DNA of 64,000 nt, taken from JAAXHB01 sp965214945 (lineage in GTDB: Bacteria > Actinomycetota > Acidimicrobiia > Acidimicrobiales > Aldehydirespiratoraceae). Below, in pieces: positions 1 through 6,364 of the stretch. Every line of letters begins with the position of its first letter. The stretch's first letter is position 1. Location of the stretch: the NCBI GenBank assembly GCA_965214945.1, contig OZ244029.1, positions 2,728,001 through 2,792,000 on the forward strand. The letters are read 5' to 3'. The notes beneath the pieces are model-generated. The model saw nothing but the letters and a program-made list of their open reading frames with translations, was not told the DNA's origin and did no database searches. The translations under genes were made by a program, and so were the position numbers.

Positions 1-56
1 CAACCTATAAGGGGCCGTGAAGCACTGTGGCCCCAAAATCCTGAAGGAGGGAACCC

Positions 57-1187
57 ATGACCAAGCGACTTCGCTGGCTGCTTGTCGTTCTGGCCGCTCT
101 GGCGCTGGTGGCCGCCGGGTGCGGTGACGACGAGTCTGAGCCGCAAACCGCCGAGCCCGAGCCCGAAGCCGCAGAACCAGAGCCCGAGCCTGAGGCCCCA
201 GAACCCGAGCCGGAGCCTGAGGCCCCAGAACCCGAGCCCGAGGCCGATGCCATGGAGACCGACGCCATGGAGACCGATGCCATGGAGACTGAGCCCGAGC
301 CGCTGCGTGTTGCGGTGGTGACGCCGAGCGCCAAAAACGACTTGGCGTTCAGCCAGTCCATTGTCGACGCGCTGCATCGGATGGAGGCCGACGGCCTGTT
401 CAGCGAGGTCGCAGTATCTGAAGGCTTGTTCATCGTGGAGGACGCCGGCGTTGCCCTGCGCGACTACGCCGAGGCCGGGTTCGACCTGGTGATCGGGCAC
501 GGATCACAGTACGGCGCGCTGATCGAGCAGATCGCGCCCGACTTCCCCGACACGGCCTTCTCTTGGGGCACTGCGGTGGAGACCTTCGGGCTGTCCAACG
601 TGTCGTCTTACACCACGGCATCAGATCAGGGCGCTTATGTGATGGGCGTGATGGCAGCAGCCCTGGCCGGCGGCGCAGACGTGGGCATCATCGGCCCGAT
701 CGAGGTCGGCGACGCCAAGCTCTTCGTGGACGGCTTCCTCGCCGGCGTCGAAGCCGGCGGCGGGGCGGCCCGCGCGGTTTACACCGACTCCTTCGCCGAC
801 ATCCAGCTCGCGGCGGAAGCAGCCCAGTCTTTCATTGACAACGGCGCGGCCGTGCTAACAGGCACCGCTCAGATGACCGTGGGCGCCATTGGCGTCGCCA
901 ACCAGAACGGCGTCGCGTGGTTCGGAACCCAGTCCAACCAGACCCAGGTCGCGCCCGACGTCGTGGTCGCTAACCAGGTGTACCGCTGGGATGCGGTGCT
1001 TGGCGACCTGGTCGCGGACATTCAAGCGGGCCAGCTCGGTGGAAGCGCCTACAAGATCGACTTCGCCAACGGCGGGCTCGTCATGGAGTACAACGACGAT
1101 TACCCGCTCGATCCCGACATCCGGGCCCTAGGCGACGAAGCCGTAGCCGGCTTCACTGACGGCTCGATGTCCACGGGCGTCGGCTGA
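57..1187 (+). CDS. BMP-family ABC transporter substrate-binding lipoprotein
   Basis: Extracytoplasmic binding lipoprotein of the basic-membrane-protein (BMP/Med) family, which usually captures nucleosides or similar solutes for an ABC importer. A basic N-terminus (KRLRW) and hydrophobic stretch end in lipobox AAGC, so Cys22 is the likely lipidated residue. Residues about 27-80 are a Glu/Pro linker (EPEPEAPEPEPE) closing with three DAMET units; the binding domain runs from about 83 (LRVAVVTPSAKND) to 376, normal family length. The ATG has a strong AAGGAGGG ribosome site. A short inverted repeat (GGGGCC at 11-16, GGCCCC at 29-34) lies in the leader. The cognate ATPase follows after 174 bp. The family call is secure; the substrate is not readable from sequence. 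Confidence 0.9.
   Translation: MTKRLRWLLVVLAALALVAAGCGDDESEPQTAEPEPEAAEPEPEPEAPEPEPEPEAPEPEPEADAMETDAMETDAMETEPEPLRVAVVTPSAKNDLAFSQSIVDALHRMEADGLFSEVAVSEGLFIVEDAGVALRDYAEAGFDLVIGHGSQYGALIEQIAPDFPDTAFSWGTAVETFGLSNVSSYTTASDQGAYVMGVMAAALAGGADVGIIGPIEVGDAKLFVDGFLAGVEAGGGAARAVYTDSFADIQLAAEAAQSFIDNGAAVLTGTAQMTVGAIGVANQNGVAWFGTQSNQTQVAPDVVVANQVYRWDAVLGDLVADIQAGQLGGSAYKIDFANGGLVMEYNDDYPLDPDIRALGDEAVAGFTDGSMSTGVG
151..290 (+). repeat. In-gene tandem repeats encoding the acidic linker
   Basis: Imperfect repeats of about 27-30 bp (GAGCCCGAGCC-GAGGCCCCA) cover 151-245. Three 15-bp units (GAYGCCATGGAGACY) follow at 246-260, 261-275 and 276-290, encoding EPEP runs and three DAMET units. They extend the flexible spacer between the lipid anchor and the binding domain. 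Being tandem and in frame, they can be expected to vary in copy number between strains. Confidence 0.85.
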
Positions 1188-1263
1188 CCGATAGAGCGCG
1201 CCGGGTCCGGCCGCGGCTGATCCGGGCTGCCGACCTTGAGTCGGCCCGAGATTGGCCTGCGTG

Positions 1264-1293
1264 CCGGGGCCGGGGCTCTGGCCCCGGCCCCGG
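1264..1293 (+). other. Strong GC hairpin between binding protein and ATPase genes
   Basis: Perfect inverted repeat: CCGGGGCCGGGG (1264-1275) pairs with CCCCGGCCCCGG (1282-1293). The closing C-G pair leaves a four-base TCTG loop. No T-run follows, so it is a poor intrinsic terminator. Hairpins in this position of ABC operons often protect the 3' end of the binding-protein mRNA and lower ATPase expression; that role is inferred here. Confidence 0.6.
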
Positions 1294-1361
1294 TGATCCC
1301 GGGTTCGGCAATTCAGAGCCCTCCGCCCGGAGCCTCGCTCGCCTGGAAAGGCCGCTAGGAC

Positions 1362-2906
1362 GTGCCGCCGCAGCCTGAGCCGCCGCTATTGGACGAGCCG
1401 CCGCTGCTGGAGATGCGCGGCGTGACCAAGCGGTTCCCGGGGGTGTTGGCCAACGACCGCGTCGATTTCGACGTGCGGGCCGGGGAGGTGCACGCCCTGC
1501 TCGGCGAGAACGGGGCAGGCAAAACCACCCTGATGAAGATCCTGTTCGGGCTGTACACGCCCGACGCGGGCGATGTGCTGCTCAACGGCGAGCCTTCCGG
1601 GGTACGCACACCGGCAGCGGCCATCGCGGCGGGGATCGGGATGATCCACCAGCACTTCATGCTGGTGCCCACGCTGACGGTCACCGAGAATGTGGCGCTC
1701 GGCTTGTCGCCGTCCTCACGGCTGCGGCCTGACCTGGCCGGGGTGCGTGCCAGGATCGGCGAACTCTCCGAGGCCTATGGACTCGAACTCGACCCCGATG
1801 CGTACCTGTGGCAGCTTGCTGTGGGGGAGCGCCAGAGGGTGGAGATCGTCAAGGCCCTGTTGCGTGAGGCGCGCCTGATGGTGTTGGACGAGCCGACGGC
1901 GGTGCTCACGCCCGGCGAGGTGGAAGACCTATTCATCACCTTGCGGCGCATGGCGAACGATGGGCGCGGCCTGGTATTTATTTCACACAAGCTCCACGAG
2001 GTGCTTGCGCTGGCCGACCGGATCACCGTGTTGCGCGATGGCCGGGTGGCGGGTGCCACAGTGCCGGACCAAACCGACCGTGAGCGCCTGGCCCAGATGA
2101 TGGTGGGCCGGCCTGTGAAGCTGGCGCCGGACATGAGCCGGGTGCCGGCCAGCGACGTGCGACTGCGAGTTCGAGGCCTGGTGGTGCCAGGTGACCGGGG
2201 CACCGACGCGGTGCGAGACCTTGATTTGGATGTGCCGGGGGGGCGCATCGTGGGCATCGCCGGAGTGTCCGGGAACGGGCAGCGGGAACTGGCTGAGGCG
2301 CTGGCAGGTCTGCGGCCGGTCAGTGCCGGCAGCGTTGAGATCGACGGGGCCGACGTGACCGGGCGCGAGCCGAACGAGGCGCGCGCGGCGGGACTGGCGT
2401 ACGTGCCCGAGGAGCGGATGCGCGACGGCGCCATCGGCTCGTTCACAGTGGCTGAGAACCTGATGCTGCTGGCCCATAGCGACGCGCCTTACTGTCGGCG
2501 CGGTGTGCTGCGGATGCGGGCGATCAAAAACCACAGCCAGAGGCTGGTGGACGACTACGCCGTGAAGACCCCCGGCCTAGAAACGTCGACCAGCTCGCTG
2601 TCGGGAGGCAACATCCAGAAGCTGATCCTGGCCCGGGAGCTGCACGGCGAGCCGGCGGTGCTGCTTGCGTCTCAGCCGACACGCGGGGTGGACATCGGCG
2701 CCGCCGAGTACATCCACGAGCGTCTGGTAGCCCAGCGCGAGCACGGCACGGCGATCTTGATGATCTCTGAGGACCTTGACGAAGTGATGGCGCTGTCCGA
2801 TGAGGTGGCCGTGATGTTCGAGGGCCGCCTCGCTGCAGTGGTGCCTCGCGAGGAGTGCACCATCAAAGAGCTAGGACTGCTGATGGCCGGAGCGGCGGCC
2901 GCTTGA
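1362..2906 (+). CDS. Duplicated ABC ATPase of a nucleoside/sugar-type importer
   Basis: Cytoplasmic ATPase with two fused nucleotide-binding domains, as in RbsA/MglA and the NupO/YufO partners of BMP proteins. The first domain has Walker A GENGAGKTT (residues 48-56), a family-typical VGERQ signature and Walker B VLDEPTAVLTP. The second has the degenerate P-loop GVSGNGQ and signature LSGGNIQ followed by SQPTRGVD. At 514 residues it is full length. The GTG at 1362 is the first start in frame. The two permease genes that normally follow are absent: 2 bp after a short tandem repeat a convergent restriction gene ends. Confidence 0.92.
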   Translation: MPPQPEPPLLDEPPLLEMRGVTKRFPGVLANDRVDFDVRAGEVHALLGENGAGKTTLMKILFGLYTPDAGDVLLNGEPSGVRTPAAAIAAGIGMIHQHFMLVPTLTVTENVALGLSPSSRLRPDLAGVRARIGELSEAYGLELDPDAYLWQLAVGERQRVEIVKALLREARLMVLDEPTAVLTPGEVEDLFITLRRMANDGRGLVFISHKLHEVLALADRITVLRDGRVAGATVPDQTDRERLAQMMVGRPVKLAPDMSRVPASDVRLRVRGLVVPGDRGTDAVRDLDLDVPGGRIVGIAGVSGNGQRELAEALAGLRPVSAGSVEIDGADVTGREPNEARAAGLAYVPEERMRDGAIGSFTVAENLMLLAHSDAPYCRRGVLRMRAIKNHSQRLVDDYAVKTPGLETSTSSLSGGNIQKLILARELHGEPAVLLASQPTRGVDIGAAEYIHERLVAQREHGTAILMISEDLDEVMALSDEVAVMFEGRLAAVVPREECTIKELGLLMAGAAAA

Positions 2907-2907
2907 G

Positions 2908-2941
2908 CCTGACACCCCGGTCTACCTGACACACCGGTCTA
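2908..2941. repeat. Tandem 17-bp repeat at the ATPase/restriction border
   Basis: CCTGACACCCCGGTCTA (2908-2924) is followed at once by CCTGACACACCGGTCTA (2925-2941), 16 of 17 identical. The second copy contains the CTA that is the stop codon of the minus-strand endonuclease gene. It lies exactly where the ABC operon gives way to the restriction-modification block. Confidence 0.85.
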
Positions 2942-3541
2942 TTGGATCAGGGCCTTGATCTCGGGAAGCTCGAGCACATAGTCAATAGTCTCCAGGGTGA
3001 ATGTTCTGCCTTGAGTGGCAACAATGACATCGACAAGCGCATTCACCCGTTCTGCCCAACCCTTGCCGTCAATCACCGCACCGGCTTTGAAGCCCAGGCC
3101 ATACGCTGATTGCGCGGAAGCCTTGATCCGCGCCGCTTTGTCACGGACGGTCCCGCCATCTTCGCCCACCTTGCACTCAATGACCAGAGTCGGCGAGACA
3201 TCAGGTATCGCGAAATCTGGACTCGGAGACATCCTGTAGCGCCTAACCATCTCGTCCGCTCCCGATGGCCCCGATTCGGAGTGACGATACGGAATGTCGT
3301 ACTCGTCAAATAGCGCTCTTAGCGGATGTTCAAGTAGAGCGTCACCCTTGACTTCGGAGTACGCGTCCTGCGCTTGGCGCCACACGCCGCCAACGTACCT
3401 TTGGTACAGAAGTGCGGAATAGGGGACTCCAGCCGAGTCAGCAGCGACGCTCGACCAGCCATCCCGCGTGTCCCGTTTGTCTAGTTTACTGTGGAAGTGC
3501 TGGGAAATGTGAGGCGGGACTTGCAGTATGTCACGATCCAT
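2939..3541 (-). CDS. Putative type II restriction endonuclease (PD-(D/E)xK)
   Basis: 200-residue protein with a recognisable PD-(D/E)xK nuclease core: P108-D109 (SPDFAI), then the strand TLVIECK with E122 and K124, followed by GEDGG. It starts with ATG and overlaps the preceding small ORF by 11 bp; methyltransferase, small ORF and nuclease form a three-gene overlapping unit. No recognition specificity can be read. The block has visibly lower GC than its neighbours, which suggests horizontal acquisition. The reading frame looks intact although the partner methyltransferase is broken. Confidence 0.7.
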   Translation of the reverse strand: MDRDILQVPPHISQHFHSKLDKRDTRDGWSSVAADSAGVPYSALLYQRYVGGVWRQAQDAYSEVKGDALLEHPLRALFDEYDIPYRHSESGPSGADEMVRRYRMSPSPDFAIPDVSPTLVIECKVGEDGGTVRDKAARIKASAQSAYGLGFKAGAVIDGKGWAERVNALVDVIVATQGRTFTLETIDYVLELPEIKALIQ

Positions 3542-3716
3542 AATGGAATGAAGGCTTGACGTGGGTTAGATAACCTTCAGCAAGAAGTTCTCGTGCCCGT
3601 GAAGCGTCAGTGCCCGACTTGGACAGCACGATCCCGACTGCGCGCTGCCGCTGAACTGGGTCGGGTGTACGTCCGGCCCTTTGCAGAATCAGGATTTCGT
3701 CGCTAGAAAGCGGCAT
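3531..3716 (-). CDS. Small protein between methyltransferase and endonuclease
   Basis: 61-residue ORF from ATG 3716, overlapping the methyltransferase end by 14 bp and the endonuclease start by 11 bp. It begins MPLSSDEILILQRAGRTP and is mainly charged, with no membrane segment and no helix-turn-helix I can recognise. The double overlap argues that it is translated. A controller or accessory role in the restriction system is possible from position only. I do not recognise the family. An upstream in-frame ATG (3770) would lie inside the methyltransferase and is less likely. Confidence 0.5.
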   Translation of the reverse strand: MPLSSDEILILQRAGRTPDPVQRQRAVGIVLSKSGTDASRARELLAEGYLTHVKPSFHYGS

Positions 3717-4459
3717 GCAGCTGCTGGGGCTGACCTGAGTCGGCGCCGTCGGTAGAATTGCCGACAGCACTTGCTGTGACGTTGGTGCCCAGATTGTGGG
3801 GGGCGTCGCTCGCGATGCGGGCGCAGGCCAGTGCTGCGTAGCTCTCGTGCAGCTCTATGCCAGCCGCTCGACGGCCCTCCCTGTTGGCCACGACAATAGT
3901 AGTTCCGCTGCCTGCGAACGGGTCGAGCACGAGTCCACCGGGAGGACACATCGACTTCACAAAGAACTCCGCTAGGCCCTCGGGCATGACCGCTGTGTGC
4001 TGCCCCGCAGGCCCCTTGAACTGGTTGTAGATCTGAGAGGCCGAGATCACGTTTCCGGGGTCTGCTCCGCCTCTGCTGTAGGTCTTGGCGCGATCCCTGC
4101 CAAATCCGGCCTCTGTGTTGCGGCGCCCATTCGTGTCCTTGCGCCGCCTCTCAATCTCAGCGATATCGGTTTTGTACGGAACTCTCACGGCGTCAAGGTC
4201 GAAATAGGGTTTCGGCCCCTTGGCGAAGTGGTACACGTATTCGAAGCTGTCCTTAGGCCGAGGCCCGAACCGGCCGGGGATCGCATTCGGCTTTGCCCAC
4301 ACGTACGTCTCGATCCAGCGCCAGCCCAAGTCCTGAAGCGCTAGCACGAGTTCGTAGACTTGACGACTCAGGCAAGCGTTTGAGCCACTGGAGGGCGTCT
4401 CCCCAGATGACGCCCGAGTCGAGCAGCTCGCGTAGCGCGTCGTCTTCGTCACCGGGCAC
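3703..4459 (-). pseudogene. DNA methyltransferase (beta-class), internal deletion and frameshift
   Basis: Remains of an N4-cytosine/N6-adenine methyltransferase. The N-terminus reads from GTG 4459 (VIWGDALQWLKRLPESS, the usual run-in to motif IV). The C-terminal two thirds are in a different frame: WAKPNAIPGRFGPRPKDSFEY, a specificity region, VMPEGLAEFF and the SAM-binding motif DPFAGSGTT (3898-3924). The frames meet near 4360-4375, and the intervening part including the catalytic (T)SPPY motif is missing. So this is a deletion plus frame change, not a simple sequencing slip. The product should not methylate DNA. Confidence 0.8.
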
Positions 4460-4633
4460 CGGCGTGAGGGCTCCCGACGCGTCCGATCACGGCATCCGTC
4501 AGAGCCATGTGATCCATGCTAGCGCAGCCTGTGACACGGACTGTCAAGACACGGTTCAGCGCCGTGGCGGCCACGTCGATCACCACATCCGCCGCTCAGG
4601 CCGGCCGAGCGCGCCTAGGCCAGTGGGGCTGGT

Positions 4634-4662
4634 TTGAGGCGTCGGCTCGCGTGGCGTACGAT
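4634..4662 (+). promoter_or_regulatory. Candidate sigma70-type promoter for the VOC gene
   Basis: TTGAGG (4634-4639), a 17-bp spacer, then TACGAT (4657-4662), about 35 bp before the ATG at 4698. The remaining part of the 238-bp gap 4460-4697 shows nothing else recognisable. Confidence 0.4.
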
Positions 4663-4697
4663 CAGGTCATCAGCCCGCAACCGTAAGGGGACAGCCA

Positions 4698-5066
4698 ATG
4701 TCAGCACCAAACCTCGGCAGCATCTTGCTCGGATCGTCGCAAGTCGACGCTATGAAAGACTGGTACAAGACCTGCCTCGGGCCAGAAGAGAACGAGATGG
4801 GTGCGTTCGTCTTTGGCAGCTTGCTGCTCTTCATCGAGGAGCACAGCGAGGTGTCGGGTCCCAACGAGGACGCGCACCGCATCATCTTGAACCTTGACGT
4901 CGATGACTGCCGGGGGCTGGAGGCCCATCTGAAGAGCCAGGGCGTCACGTGGGTGCGCGAAGTGGAGCAGATGCCCTTCGGGCTGATCGGCACCGTCGCC
5001 GATCCCGACGGCAACCTGCTGCAGGTCATCGAGTGGGGCGCCACCCCCGACGAAGGACACGGCTGA
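4698..5066 (+). CDS. VOC-superfamily (glyoxalase/bleomycin-resistance fold) protein
   Basis: 122 residues, a single VOC module: N-terminal LGSILLGSSQVDAMKDWYKTCLG, middle IILNLDVDDCRGLEAHLKSQGV, and the C-terminal signature GTVADPDGNLLQVIEW. These are cytosolic metal- or ligand-binding domains in dioxygenases, isomerases and resistance proteins. The start has AAGGGG upstream. It opens a plus-strand group with an MDR reductase and a methyltransferase; 182 bp without recognisable features separate it from the MDR gene. The substrate is unknown. Confidence 0.85.
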   Translation: MSAPNLGSILLGSSQVDAMKDWYKTCLGPEENEMGAFVFGSLLLFIEEHSEVSGPNEDAHRIILNLDVDDCRGLEAHLKSQGVTWVREVEQMPFGLIGTVADPDGNLLQVIEWGATPDEGHG

Positions 5067-5248
5067 CGCCACTCCCAAGACGGCAGCCGACCGGTGCCTG
5101 CCGGCGGCTCGCCGCAGTTCCAACGCCGTGGAGCACAGCAGCATCGGTCGCACCGGCCTACGGGTGAGCCCGGTCGGTTTCGACGCGGCGCTTTGCGGTC
5201 TGGGGCCACATCCGACATGAGACCCCAGGTCAGGAGGCAGGCAACACT

Positions 5249-6295
5249 ATGAAGGCGATGCTCTATCACGAGAGCGGCGGGCCCGAGGTGCTTACCTACG
5301 CCGATGTGGACGATCCCATGCCCGGCGACGGCGACGTGGTGATCGACGTGGCCGCCACGGCGCTGAACCGTCTCGACCTGCTTCAGCGCAACGGCTGGTA
5401 TCACATGCCTGGTTTCACGTTCCCACACATCGCCGGGATGGACATCGCGGGCACCGTGTCGGCCGTGGGCTCGAACGTCACCGAGTGGCAAACCGGCGAC
5501 CGGGTGGTGGCAGACCCGTCGATGGCGGGTGTCCGGGACGACTCGAAGCTTGCGGGAATGGGCGACTTGTACGGCGAGCTGGGCATCCTCGGCGGAACCC
5601 TCGACGGCGGCTACGCAGAGAAGTGCCTGGTGCCGGCATCGCACTGCTACCGCATCCCCGAGAACATCAGCTTCGCGCAGGCGGCCACGTTCCCCACGGT
5701 ATGGCTCACTGCAGGCCACGCGCTGTTCGCCACCGGGAAGCTGACCGCGGGTGAGACGGTGATGATCCACGCGGCCGGCTCGGGGGTGTCGGTTGCCGGC
5801 ATCCAGCTCGCCAAACACACAGGCACCACCGTGCTGGCCACCGCAGGCACCGACGCCAAATGCGAGCAGGCGCTGGAGATCGGCGCCGATCACGTGCTCA
5901 ACAACCGCACCGGCGACGTGACCGGGTGGGCGATGGAGGTCACGCGGGGCCGGGGCGTGGACATGGTATTCGACCATGTGGGCACCGCGTTGTTCCCTCA
6001 GTCGTTGTTCTCGCTTGCGATCCGCGGCCGGCTCGTCAACTGCGGCAACGCGTCGGGCGACACAGCCACCATCGCGTCGCTGGGCCACCTGTTCCACAAC
6101 GGCATCACCATCATCGGATCCGACCCTTATCGGCCCGATGAGATGGGCCCACTATGGGACATGTTCTGCTACGAGATCTCATCAGGCCGGTTCCAGGCGG
6201 TCGTCGACTCGGAGTACCCGCTGAGCGAGGCTGCCGCAGCCCAGCAAAAGATGCTCGACAGCGACTTCTTCGGCAAGATCCTCCTCCGCCCCTAG
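5249..6295 (+). CDS. MDR-family zinc-binding-dehydrogenase-like NAD(P)H oxidoreductase
   Basis: 348-residue medium-chain dehydrogenase/reductase, closest in style to quinone oxidoreductases and alcohol dehydrogenases. The N-terminal GroES-like domain (GGPEVLTYADV, ALNRLDLLQRNGWY) is followed by HIAGMDIAGTV and the Rossmann segment IHAAGSGVSVAGIQLAK, then GRGVDMVFDHVG. It ends SEYPLSEAAAAQQKM...GKILLRP as the family does. AGGAGG lies 13 bp before the ATG. It probably reduces or oxidises an alcohol/enone produced by neighbouring enzymes; the substrate cannot be stated. Confidence 0.88.
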   Translation: MKAMLYHESGGPEVLTYADVDDPMPGDGDVVIDVAATALNRLDLLQRNGWYHMPGFTFPHIAGMDIAGTVSAVGSNVTEWQTGDRVVADPSMAGVRDDSKLAGMGDLYGELGILGGTLDGGYAEKCLVPASHCYRIPENISFAQAATFPTVWLTAGHALFATGKLTAGETVMIHAAGSGVSVAGIQLAKHTGTTVLATAGTDAKCEQALEIGADHVLNNRTGDVTGWAMEVTRGRGVDMVFDHVGTALFPQSLFSLAIRGRLVNCGNASGDTATIASLGHLFHNGITIIGSDPYRPDEMGPLWDMFCYEISSGRFQAVVDSEYPLSEAAAAQQKMLDSDFFGKILLRP

Positions 6296-6328
6296 CGCAT
6301 CCCCTCGAACCACCTGAGACAGAAGATG

Positions 6329-6354
6329 CAGAGGTGGAGGAAGATACACCTCTG
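6329..6354 (+). other. Small hairpin before the methyltransferase-amidohydrolase gene
   Basis: Perfect 8-bp inverted repeat CAGAGGTG (6329-6336) / CACCTCTG (6347-6354) with a 10-base loop in the 69-bp gap after the MDR gene. It ends 10 bp before the first possible start, so it could affect translation initiation or be an operator. There is no T-run. Confidence 0.45.
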
Positions 6355-6364
6355 ACACTGAGGT

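Noticed and set aside
5..433. 142-residue minus-strand frame rich in Gly/Ser/Ala
   Set aside because: It is the antisense of the Glu/Pro linker repeats of the BMP lipoprotein; no ribosome site and only low-complexity content.
2908..2941. 17-bp tandem repeat as a target-site duplication from insertion of the restriction block
   Set aside because: The two copies are adjacent, not at opposite ends of the block, I found no matching copy near 4460, and there is no transposase or integrase.
3703..4452. Intact 249-residue methyltransferase
   Set aside because: The frame lacks the catalytic SPPY region and its first 30 residues are an out-of-frame reading of the true N-terminal coding sequence.
4670..6097. 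475-residue minus-strand frame opposite the VOC and MDR genes
   Set aside because: High-GC shadow of two well supported plus-strand genes; His/Arg/Gly-rich with no recognisable domain.
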